NCBI GenBank assembly: GCA_947450745.1 | Contig: CANFYD010000232.1 | Location: forward strand, 1 to 6,449 | Source: Burkholderiales bacterium | GTDB taxonomy: Bacteria; Pseudomonadota; Gammaproteobacteria; Burkholderiales; Burkholderiaceae_C | DNA length: 6,449 bases | Reading direction: 5' to 3' | Part shown: one piece after another, positions 1 through 6,449 of the stretch | Position numbering within the stretch: position 1 is the stretch's first letter | How the letters are laid out: every line of letters starts with the position of its first letter | Notes under the pieces: generated by a model | Databases searched by the model: none | The model's input: only the letters and a program-made list of their open reading frames with translations | Told to the model about the DNA's origin: nothing | Position numbers and translations under genes: made by a program

Positions 1-1676
1 AGCACCGCCATTTCAAACAGCGCGTCGACATTGCGGGGCTCTATTTTGAGGATGTTGCGCAGCCTGAGGTCGGCCGCGCCAAACGCACGCGTGGCAATCT
101 CCACACGCACCAAGCCGAGCTTGGCCTCGGTCAGTTGGGCGTCGCTGTTCAGTGCTTGCTCGAAAGCGCTGCGGGCCCCGACATAGTCGGCGGTGCGAGT
201 TTTTACCAGGCCCAGCATCAGCAGGGCGCTCGGGTTGCCGGGGTTGAGCTTGAGCAGGCTTTGCGCCACGGCCAGCGCCTTGGCGGTTTGCCCATTGCGC
301 AGGTGCAGCGTCACCAGCGCCATGCCGGCATAGGTTTGCTTGGGGTTGTTCTTGAAGGCTTTTTCCAGCTCGTCCGTGGCGTTGGCGTTTTGCCCGCCCT
401 GCATCAGGCTCAAACCGAGGCTGGCGCGAAACTCGGGCGAGTCCTTGGCGCGCAGCGCTTCTTGCATCAGCGCGGTGGCGCGGCCATGGCGGCCTTGCGC
501 CATTTGCGTGGACGCCAGCATCAGCAGCGCCTGCCCGTCGCCGGGGTGAGCCTTCAAATAGCCCTCCAGCACTTCGGCCGCGCGGTTCAGATTGGCTTCG
601 GCCAAGTAGATTTTGGCCAGCAGCTTGGCCAGCGGACTGTTGGCCTGCTGGCGCAAGGCGTATTCCAGATATGGCTTGGCTTTTTCAAGCTCACCCAGGC
701 CGAAGTGAGCCAGCCCGTTCAGCATCAGCGCCTGCGAGCGCCAGCGGATGAACTCGATCGGCACCGGGTCGAGCAGCTCGGTGACGTTCTTCAGCGCAGC
801 CCGCGCACCGGCGACATCGCCCGCCCGTTCGGCCAGCAAGGCGCCCAAGTAGATCGCGCGAGGGTCGGCCGCAGCCAGCAGCTGCAGCGCTTTCAAGTCG
901 GCTTGCGCGTCTTTGTCACGGCCCAAATCGATCCAGATGCCGACGCGTGCCAGGCGGGCCTCGACATGAGCGCTGTCCAGCTTCAGCGCGCGCTCGTAGG
1001 CGCTCAAGGCCGCTTGAGTCTGGCCCTGCACATGCAGAACCGAGCCTTTCTGGTAATGCGCTTCGCTCAGCTCGGGAGCCAGTTTGAGCGCTTGCTCGGC
1101 GGCGCCCAAGGCCTCGGTGAGCTGGCCTGCGCGAATGCGCAGCGGCACCTCGGCCAGCCACGACCCCACAGCCTTCGGGTCGAGCGCACGCGCTTCTTGA
1201 ATGGTCTTGGCGGCCGAGCGGGCATCACCGGTATCGGAGGCCGCCGCCGCCCGCACCAGCAGCAATTGAAATTGCACGCTGTTCGGCAGGCCTGCCGGCG
1301 TCAGTCGGGTGTCGTCCACCATCTGCGTCTGCTTGCCCTGGGCCGCCAATGATTGCGCCAGCGCCACCACCACCTCGGCCCGGTTGACGCCCAAGCGCAG
1401 CGCTTCGGTCAGCTCGATTTCAGCGCTCGCTGCTTCGCCGTTCAGCAGCAGCGCCTTGCCCAGCAGCACATGGACGGGCAACAGGGTTTTGTCGACTTGC
1501 AGCGCGTTTTTCAGCTGAATGATGGCGCCGGGCAGGTCGCGGCGTTCATAGCGGCCCAGCGCATCTTCGTAAAAACGTGCGGCTTTGCTGTTGTCGGTCT
1601 GCGCCAACACGCCGGCGGTGGACAGCAGCAAAGGCAGCAGGGCGAGGCGGATCAGGAACCGAGACGTTTTGGGCAT
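1..1676 (-). CDS. prsT: PrsT-like TPR-repeat protein of the PEP-CTERM/exosortase system (partial, runs off left edge)
   Basis: Reading leftwards from the ATG at 1676, 558 uninterrupted codons reach the window edge, so the C-terminus is missing. Family members are usually around 900 residues (from memory). Residues 1-25 form a Sec signal peptide: basic start, Leu-rich core, likely cleavage after VLA. The mature part opens with KAARFYEDALGRYERRDLPG (31-50), then AIIQLKNALQ, the hallmark opening of PrsT. TPR-like helical hairpins follow; the clearest are about 33-66, 203-236, 313-345, 448-480 and 482-514. TPR arrays bind other proteins, and PrsT is a periplasmic or envelope component found with exosortase (XrtA) and exopolysaccharide loci. 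The family was described as a lipoprotein, but no Cys occurs in the 558 residues, so this copy lacks a lipobox. No good Shine-Dalgarno precedes the ATG, yet the signal peptide fixes the start. No exosortase or PEP-CTERM gene is visible here. It could be another large TPR secretion protein, but the opening block argues for PrsT. Confidence 0.85.
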   Translation of the reverse strand, partial: MPKTSRFLIRLALLPLLLSTAGVLAQTDNSKAARFYEDALGRYERRDLPGAIIQLKNALQVDKTLLPVHVLLGKALLLNGEAASAEIELTEALRLGVNRAEVVVALAQSLAAQGKQTQMVDDTRLTPAGLPNSVQFQLLLVRAAAASDTGDARSAAKTIQEARALDPKAVGSWLAEVPLRIRAGQLTEALGAAEQALKLAPELSEAHYQKGSVLHVQGQTQAALSAYERALKLDSAHVEARLARVGIWIDLGRDKDAQADLKALQLLAAADPRAIYLGALLAERAGDVAGARAALKNVTELLDPVPIEFIRWRSQALMLNGLAHFGLGELEKAKPYLEYALRQQANSPLAKLLAKIYLAEANLNRAAEVLEGYLKAHPGDGQALLMLASTQMAQGRHGRATALMQEALRAKDSPEFRASLGLSLMQGGQNANATDELEKAFKNNPKQTYAGMALVTLHLRNGQTAKALAVAQSLLKLNPGNPSALLMLGLVKTRTADYVGARSAFEQALNSDAQLTEAKLGLVRVEIATRAFGAADLRLRNILKIEPRNVDALFEMAV

Positions 1677-1702
1677 GAGTGCGATTCGAGCGTTAGAAGT
1701 GG

Positions 1703-1719
1703 CGCAACGGAACCGCCAG
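1703..1719 (-). promoter_or_regulatory. Candidate sigma-54 (-24/-12) promoter for prsT
   Basis: On the minus strand the sequence CTGGCGGTTCCGTTGCG fits the RpoN consensus YTGGCACGNNNNTTGCW at both invariant blocks: TGGC at 1718-1715 and TTGC at 1707-1704, with exact spacing. The ACG between the blocks is not conserved, and the final W is G. Transcription would start near 1692, giving a leader of only about 15 nt before the ATG at 1676. PEP-CTERM systems are often accompanied by PrsK/PrsR, whose regulator is a sigma-54 activator, which makes this position biologically sensible. The site was found by eye; chance is possible in GC-rich DNA. Confidence 0.4.
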
Positions 1720-1795
1720 TTTGCTGATTCTTGCAGACAGCCGACACGTTTAACCCACCGCTCCGGGGGGGTACGGCGCGCTAACAGCGGCACTT

Positions 1796-1816
1796 CTACC
1801 GAAGTCCGCTCGGTAG
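1796..1816 (-). other. Perfect 7-bp stem-loop downstream of the protease gene
   Basis: CTACCGA (1796-1802) and TCGGTAG (1810-1816) are perfect inverted repeats around a 7-nt loop, 27 bp past the stop of the aspartic protease gene. Neither strand has a T-run after the stem, so it is not a standard intrinsic terminator. It could mark the 3' end of the yajQ-protease transcript or be an RNA stability hairpin. The rest of the 166-bp gap (1677-1842) shows a run of seven G (around 1765-1771) and the sigma-54-like site. Confidence 0.35.
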
Positions 1817-1842
1817 CGCCTGTGTCGCGTCTGAGTCTGATT

Positions 1843-2526
1843 TCAATACCGCAACTGCAGCGTCATCACTTCGTTATCCCGCTTCATCTGAAAGCGCGAC
1901 AAAAAGCTGTTGCCCAGCAGCACATGGCTCATCTGGCCGGGGAAGACGATGGCGTCCACATTGCGCACCTCGACCTCGCCGATGCGCACGCTGTCCAGCT
2001 GCAGCCACTGGGCGCTGACCACACCGTTGGCGGTCTGGGTGGTGACGCGCCGGCCCTCGCGGTAGCTCAGGCCCAGGCGGTCGGCCTCGCCCTGGCTGAT
2101 CGAAATTGCGCTGGCGCCGGTGTCGATCAGAAACTGCGTGGCTCGGCCGTTGATGCTGCCGCTGCTGGTGAAATGCCCGCCCGCGCCGGCGCTCAGCACG
2201 ATGTGGCGCGCTGCCGCGTCGGCCCCGCTGGCATCGCCGACGCGGCCGGGCGCAGCTCCCAGCAGCAGCGTCTGGCGGCTGCCGGCAAGCTCGATCACGG
2301 CGCGCTCACCGTCCAGCGACAGCAACTTGACACCGCGCACCGTGGCACCCACCGCCAGCGTGCGTGGCTCCCCATCGATCAGCAGCAGCGCAGCCTTGCC
2401 GCCCAAACTGCCGTTGAAGGAGATTTGCTGGCCCCAAGCCGCCGCGCTGAGCAGCCACAGCGCGCCCGCGCAAGCCCAAGTGCAAGCTTGCCGCAGTCGC
2501 AGTTGCGTGGTGGCCGTGGTGCTCAC
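1843..2526 (-). CDS. Periplasmic retropepsin-like (clan AA) aspartic protease
   Basis: The gene encodes 227 residues and starts at a GTG only one base after the yajQ stop, so translational coupling is likely and no separate Shine-Dalgarno is evident. Residues about 10-33 look like a Sec signal peptide (hydrophobic GALWLLSAAAWG), placing the product in the periplasm. The catalytic motif is FLIDTGAS, with Asp135. This single DTG means the active enzyme must dimerise, as retroviral-type pepsins do. HVLLGNSFLSRF at 201-212 is the conserved C-terminal block of the bacterial TIGR02281-type proteases. Between signal and protease, residues about 45-92 (ALLLIDGEPRTLAVGATVRG and following) resemble the periplasmic beta domain of GspC/PilP-like secretion proteins; that is an inference from pattern only. 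Substrate and biological role are unknown. The catalytic motif is intact, so there is no sign of decay. Confidence 0.85.
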   Translation of the reverse strand: MSTTATTQLRLRQACTWACAGALWLLSAAAWGQQISFNGSLGGKAALLLIDGEPRTLAVGATVRGVKLLSLDGERAVIELAGSRQTLLLGAAPGRVGDASGADAAARHIVLSAGAGGHFTSSGSINGRATQFLIDTGASAISISQGEADRLGLSYREGRRVTTQTANGVVSAQWLQLDSVRIGEVEVRNVDAIVFPGQMSHVLLGNSFLSRFQMKRDNEVMTLQLRY

Positions 2527-2527
2527 C

Positions 2528-3022
2528 TCAATCGCGGAAGTTGTCGTAAGTCAGCGGCACTTCAGGCAACTCCTTGCGCAGCAGGGCGATGGCGCCTTGC
2601 AGGTCGTCGCGATTCTTGCCGGTCACGCGCACCGCGTCACCCTGGATGCTGGACTGCACCTTCAGCTTGGCCGTCTTGATGGCGCTGACGATCTTCTTGG
2701 CCAAGTCGGACTCGATACCGGCCTTGACCTTGTAGACCTGCTTGACCTTGTCGCCGCCGAGCTTCTCGACCTTGGCGCTCATGTCCAGATAGCTCAGCTC
2801 GATCTTGCGCTTGGTCAGCTTGTCGACCAGCACCGCACTGATCTGCTCCAGCTGAAAGTTGCTGTCGCCGTTCAGGATGATTTCTTTTTCTTTTTCCTTC
2901 AGCTCGATGCGGGCGCCGGTGCCCTTGAAGTCGAAACGGGTGGCGATTTCCTTGGCGCTGTTGTCGACGCCATTGCGGATTTCAACCATGTCGGGTTCTA
3001 GAACGGTGTCAAAGCTGGGCAT
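2528..3022 (-). CDS. yajQ: YajQ family nucleotide-binding / c-di-GMP-responsive protein
   Basis: The product is 164 residues, close to the 163 of E. coli YajQ (UPF0234). It begins MPSFD, keeps the DNSAKEIATRFDFKG block near residues 20-34 and IQGDAVRVTGKNRDDLQ near 127-143, and ends NFRD, all diagnostic of the family. The fold is two RNP-like domains. Members bind nucleotides, and the Xanthomonas homologue has been reported as a c-di-GMP effector that partners a LysR regulator; whether this holds here is not shown by the sequence. It is a cytosolic protein. It is the first gene of a minus-strand pair with the aspartic protease (1-bp gap) and is divergent from murB. The ATG at 3022 matches the family's usual N-terminus although no strong Shine-Dalgarno precedes it. 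Confidence 0.95.
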   Translation of the reverse strand: MPSFDTVLEPDMVEIRNGVDNSAKEIATRFDFKGTGARIELKEKEKEIILNGDSNFQLEQISAVLVDKLTKRKIELSYLDMSAKVEKLGGDKVKQVYKVKAGIESDLAKKIVSAIKTAKLKVQSSIQGDAVRVTGKNRDDLQGAIALLRKELPEVPLTYDNFRD

Positions 3023-3086
3023 ATTTTTCTGGACTTAAATGTGGATGGGGCCGGGAGTGGCGCTGGTGATCTGGGAAAATCCTGTC
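3023..3086. promoter_or_regulatory. Short divergent spacer between yajQ and murB
   Basis: Only 64 bp separate the two divergent start codons. An AT-rich patch (3020-3040, with TATTTTT and TTAAAT) is the only place suited to an open promoter complex. I could not fit a convincing -35/-10 pair on either strand. The promoters therefore probably overlap each other or lie partly inside the neighbouring coding sequence. GGGA at 3073-3076 is the likely, rather weak, ribosome binding site of murB, 10 nt from its ATG. Confidence 0.35.
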
Positions 3087-4163
3087 ATGCAAGCACCCCA
3101 TGTAAACCCCCCGAATGGACAGGCGGCCGACGCTGATTTGGAGCACGACGTCAATTTGAAACCTTACAACAGTTTTGGCTTGCCGGCCACTGCCCACCGT
3201 TTGGTACGCATTCGCTCGGCCGCCGATGTGCGCCGGGTGGTGGACCATCCGGTGCTGGGTCTGGCACCGAAGTTCGTGCTCGGTGGCGGCAGCAATATCG
3301 TGCTGACGCATGACATCGACGCCGTCGTGCTGAAGATCGAGATCCCCGGCATCCGCTTGCTCGAAGAACGTGCAGACGCCTGGATTATCGAGGCCGGTGC
3401 TGGTGTGCCCTGGCATCAGTTGGTCGAATGGAGTTTGGACCAAGGCATTGGCGGCCTGGAAAACCTGGCCCTGATCCCTGGTACGGTGGGCGCGGCACCG
3501 GTGCAAAACATCGGGGCCTACGGCCTGGAGATGCAGGACCGGCTGGAAAACGTGGTCGTCGTCGACCTAGTGACCGGCCGCGCGGCCACTTTGCCGGCCG
3601 GTGTTTGCCGCTTTGGCTACCGGGACAGCGTGTTCAAGCAAAGCGGTTTTGGCGGCTTGGCCGGCAAAAGCGTCATCACCCAAGTGCGCTTTCGCTGCCC
3701 CAAGCCTTGGCAGCCGGTGCTGGGCTATTTGGAGCTGGACCGCAAGATGCTGGAGACCGGCATCAGCGCGCCCAGCGCCCGCCAGATCTTTGACTGGGTG
3801 TGCGAGATCCGGCGCGCCAAGCTGCCCGACCCGGCGGTGATCGGCAATGCCGGCAGCTTTTTCAAGAACCCGGTCGTCAGCCCCGAACAATGCCGCGACA
3901 TCATCGGCCGCGATCCCCACATCGTCCATTACCCGATGCCCGACGGCCAGATCAAACTGGCCGCCGGCTGGATGATCGATGCCTGCGGCTGGAAGGGCAA
4001 GGCCGTCGGCGGTGCGGCCGTCTACGAGCGCCAAGCGCTGGTCTTGGTCAACCGCAGCGGCGAGGCCCGCGGTGCCGAAGTCGTCACACTCGCCCGCGCT
4101 ATTCAGGAAAGTGTGTACGGCCGCTTTGGCATCCGGCTGGAGCCGGAACCTGTGCTTCTTTAG
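3087..4163 (+). CDS. murB: UDP-N-acetylenolpyruvoylglucosamine reductase (MurB, type I)
   Basis: MurB is the cytosolic FAD enzyme that uses NADPH to reduce UDP-GlcNAc-enolpyruvate to UDP-MurNAc, the second committed step of peptidoglycan precursor synthesis. From the ATG at 3087 the product has 358 residues, against 342 in E. coli. LKPYNSFG (24-31) opens the FAD domain, VLGGGSN (64-70) is the FAD-binding loop, and GLENLALIPGTVGAAPVQNI (123-142) is the classic block. Catalytic residues are present: Arg179 in FGYRDS, Ser257 in NAGSFFKNP, and the second Glu (354) of the C-terminal LEPE. An in-frame ATG at 3039 would add 16 residues (MWMGPG...). I prefer 3087 because even this start leaves 23 residues ahead of the conserved LKPYNSFG, and a weak GGGA lies upstream. 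The gene is convergent with argG, and a repeat starts 2 bp after its stop. Confidence 0.95.
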   Translation: MQAPHVNPPNGQAADADLEHDVNLKPYNSFGLPATAHRLVRIRSAADVRRVVDHPVLGLAPKFVLGGGSNIVLTHDIDAVVLKIEIPGIRLLEERADAWIIEAGAGVPWHQLVEWSLDQGIGGLENLALIPGTVGAAPVQNIGAYGLEMQDRLENVVVVDLVTGRAATLPAGVCRFGYRDSVFKQSGFGGLAGKSVITQVRFRCPKPWQPVLGYLELDRKMLETGISAPSARQIFDWVCEIRRAKLPDPAVIGNAGSFFKNPVVSPEQCRDIIGRDPHIVHYPMPDGQIKLAAGWMIDACGWKGKAVGGAAVYERQALVLVNRSGEARGAEVVTLARAIQESVYGRFGIRLEPEPVLL

Positions 4164-4165
4164 GC

Positions 4166-4206
4166 CTTGCGGGACAGACCGAACGGTACCCCGTGAGCTC
4201 TGTCCC
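4166..4206 (+). repeat. Repeat unit 1: 18-bp direct-repeat copy plus inverted GGGACAGA core
   Basis: CTTGCGGGACAGACCGAA at 4166-4183 recurs exactly at 4225-4242. Within this unit GGGACAGA (4171-4178) faces TCTGTCCC (4199-4206), an 8-bp perfect inverted repeat around 20 nt that itself contains small palindromes (ACCGAACGGT, GGTACC, GAGCTC). The layout resembles REP-like palindromic elements, in which a GGGACAGA-type core is common near RAYT transposases in Proteobacteria (from memory, not searched). The stem could form in the murB mRNA tail. No T-run follows, so it is not a typical terminator. Confidence 0.6.
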
Positions 4207-4224
4207 CAACTGATCAAGCGGGTT

Positions 4225-4242
4225 CTTGCGGGACAGACCGAA
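4225..4242 (+). repeat. Repeat unit 2: exact second copy of the 18-bp repeat
   Basis: This is identical in all 18 bases to 4166-4183, offset by 59 bp. Its GGGACAGA (4230-4237) can also pair with the shared TCTGTCCC at 4199-4206, so the middle arm could pair with either flanking copy. A degenerate third copy, CTTGCAGGGCAG at 4252-4263 (10 of 12 matching), follows closely. Three tries of the same word in under 100 bp point to duplication of an element rather than chance. Confidence 0.6.
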
Positions 4243-4338
4243 TATGTTGACCTTGCAGGGCAGTGTTGCCGACTGTGACACCCGGTTTACGCCAAGCTTG
4301 CTCATGTCGGCACTTCACTGCCAATGCCGCAATCGCTC

Positions 4339-4354
4339 GCGGGTCTCGACCCGC
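4339..4354. terminator. GC-rich palindrome between convergent murB and argG (possible terminator)
   Basis: GCGGGTCTCGACCCGC is perfectly self-complementary apart from its central bases, giving a stem of six or seven bp with a two- to four-base loop. A second small hairpin, GCCC-TACG-GGGC at 4353-4364, overlaps it. It sits 22 bp past the argG stop and 175 bp past the murB stop, a natural place for shared termination. Neither strand has a T-run, so it would not work as a textbook intrinsic terminator; it may instead be a dispersed palindromic repeat. Confidence 0.3.
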
Positions 4355-4376
4355 CCTACGGGGCTGACTGAGCCGG

Positions 4377-5888
<1,512 letters not shown>

Positions 5889-5894
5889 TTGACT

Positions 5895-5936
5895 TTATCG
5901 TTGAGTGCGTGCGATGGGCGCAATTCTAGTGGGCAT
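5895..5936 (-). CDS. Possible leader peptide ahead of argG, MPTRIAPIARTQR
   Basis: An ATG at 5936 opens a 13-codon ORF ending in TAA, 6 nt before the argG ATG. It has three Arg codons (AGA, CGC, CGA); AGA is generally rare in GC-rich genomes. GAGG about 10 nt upstream of its ATG is a weak ribosome binding site. Arg-containing leader peptides in front of an arginine gene suggest ribosome-mediated control or simple translational coupling, since argG itself lacks a clear Shine-Dalgarno. Against it: the same frame is open well upstream, no terminator/antiterminator pair is seen, and a TAGAAT box (5923-5928) inside it could instead be an argG -10. Confidence 0.22.
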   Translation of the reverse strand: MPTRIAPIARTQR

Positions 5937-6073
5937 GCCTGCACGGCCTCGTTTGTGCGGCTGATGCGCAGTTGATGTGGGGTCGTTGCATAGCTGAGCG
6001 CTGTCGCTGTCGGGACAAGCACCGGCATGGCCTGCGTTGAAGATGCGCGTTCTTGATTGCCGTAAATTGCATT

Positions 6074-6079
6074 TGGAGA
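6074..6079 (+). promoter_or_regulatory. Ribosome binding site of the acyl-CoA synthetase gene
   Basis: TGGAGA lies 8 nt before the ATG at 6088, good Shine-Dalgarno spacing, and fixes that start. The rest of the 199-bp divergent gap (5889-6087) holds a short tandem CTGTCG duplication near 6001-6012 and the possible argG leader ORF. I found no convincing sigma-70 promoter pair for either gene. Confidence 0.65.
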
Positions 6080-6087
6080 CTGCCGAA

Positions 6088-6449
6088 ATGACTGCTTCGC
6101 CCTTGCCCCGCGCTTTGCCGCGTGCGTCCACCCTGGCCTCACCCCGCGTCCTGCCTGATCAGCAAGCGATTCAGCACAAGTTCTGGCCGCGCCGCTTGCC
6201 CCGCCAACTCGATGTGCCGCAGACCTCGCTCTGGTTCAACTTAGACGTGTCGGCGGCCCGCTTCCCCCACAAGACGGCGACGATCTTTTGCGGCGAGGCG
6301 ATCAGTTACGCCGAGTTGCACCGGCAAGCCGAAGCACTGGCCGGCTGGCTGCAAAGCGTCGGCGTCAAGGCCGGTGACCGGGTGGCGCTGTTCATGCAGA
6401 ACTGCCCGCAATACCTGATCGCCTTTTATGCGATCAACCGGGCCAACGC
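6088..6449 (+). CDS. Acyl-CoA synthetase, AMP-binding (ANL) family, N-terminal part (runs off right edge)
   Basis: The first 120 codons are present with no stop. After a Pro/Arg/Ser-rich start of about 25 residues, the sequence runs into the usual N-terminus of bacterial fatty-acid-CoA ligases: SLWFNLDVSAARFPHKTATI (47-66), then ISYAELHRQAEALAGWLQ (72-89), GVKAGDRVALFMQNCPQYLI (92-111) and AFYAINRAN (112-120). Such enzymes activate carboxylic acids to acyl-AMP and then acyl-CoA. The P-loop, adenylate-binding and lid motifs lie beyond the window, so substrate chain length and catalytic competence cannot be judged. FadD-like long- or medium-chain ligase is the best guess. The gene is divergent from argG and has a good Shine-Dalgarno (TGGAGA). 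Confidence 0.85.
   Translation, partial: MTASPLPRALPRASTLASPRVLPDQQAIQHKFWPRRLPRQLDVPQTSLWFNLDVSAARFPHKTATIFCGEAISYAELHRQAEALAGWLQSVGVKAGDRVALFMQNCPQYLIAFYAINRAN

Noticed and set aside
135..1352. A 405-codon plus-strand open frame opposite prsT
   Set aside because: It is Gln/Ala/Gly/Leu/Arg-rich with no recognisable domain and lies antisense to a clear TPR gene; such frames arise from GC-rich codon bias.
1694..1798. TAGAAGTG (1694-1701) and CACTTCTA (1791-1798), an 8-bp inverted repeat about 90 bp apart
   Set aside because: Short and far apart; expected by chance and not tied to any other signal.
1585..2679. Long plus-strand frame opposite the prsT start, spacer and protease
   Set aside because: It crosses two genes and a spacer, and its product is low-complexity Gln/Ala/Arg; antisense shadow.
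3567..4217. Minus-strand frame opposite the 3' half of murB
   Set aside because: MurB is unambiguous on the other strand; this is its antisense shadow.
5923..5928. TAGAAT on the minus strand as an argG -10 box
   Set aside because: No acceptable -35 at 16-18 bp; kept only as a rival to the leader ORF. TTGTCC at 6013-6018 with TATGCA at 5987-5992 has 20-bp spacing, too long.
6001..6018. CGGGACAAG resembling the GGGACAGA repeat, next to a CTGTCG tandem
   Set aside because: Only a 6-base match to the repeat core and no inverted partner; not counted as another copy.
6053..6073. Sigma-54-like TTGCA before the acyl-CoA synthetase gene
   Set aside because: The -12 half fits but the required GG at -24 is missing.

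Overview
The window looks like chromosomal DNA of a GC-rich betaproteobacterium, most likely Burkholderiales. The basis is protein similarity recalled by eye: ArgG, MurB and YajQ have the betaproteobacterial look, and a PrsT-type TPR protein of the PEP-CTERM/exosortase system is present. No search could be run, so the genus is left open. Gene density is high. There is no RNA gene, CRISPR array, transposase or phage gene.

Layout, left to right. (1) 1-1676, minus strand: most of a PrsT-like TPR protein with a Sec signal peptide, running off the left edge. It is preceded by a candidate sigma-54 (-24/-12) promoter at about 1703-1719. (2) 1843-3022, minus strand: a two-gene unit, yajQ followed after a single base by a periplasmic retropepsin-like aspartic protease with a GTG start. 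The two are almost certainly translationally coupled. (3) 3023-3086: a very short divergent spacer. (4) 3087-4163, plus strand: murB. (5) 4164-4376: a convergent spacer between murB and argG holding two copies of an 18-bp repeat built on GGGACAGA, one inverted copy of that core, a degenerate third copy, and a GC-rich palindrome. (6) 4377-5888, minus strand: argG, with an intact catalytic core, an Ala-rich N-terminal extension and a 75-residue Lys/Ala/Pro-rich tail without acidic residues. (7) 5889-6087: a divergent spacer with a possible 13-codon leader ORF carrying three Arg codons, ending 6 nt before argG. (8) 6088 to the right edge, plus strand: the start of an acyl-CoA synthetase of the AMP-binding family.

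Most genes here are housekeeping: peptidoglycan precursor synthesis (murB), arginine synthesis (argG), nucleotide binding or c-di-GMP sensing (yajQ) and acyl activation. They do not form one pathway. prsT is the accessory element, tied by family to exosortase-linked exopolysaccharide and surface-protein export.

I do not see a complete undescribed multi-gene system. The best leads are the histone-H1-like tail on ArgG, the possible sigma-54 control of prsT, the GGGACAGA repeat cluster, and the Arg-containing leader ORF in front of argG.
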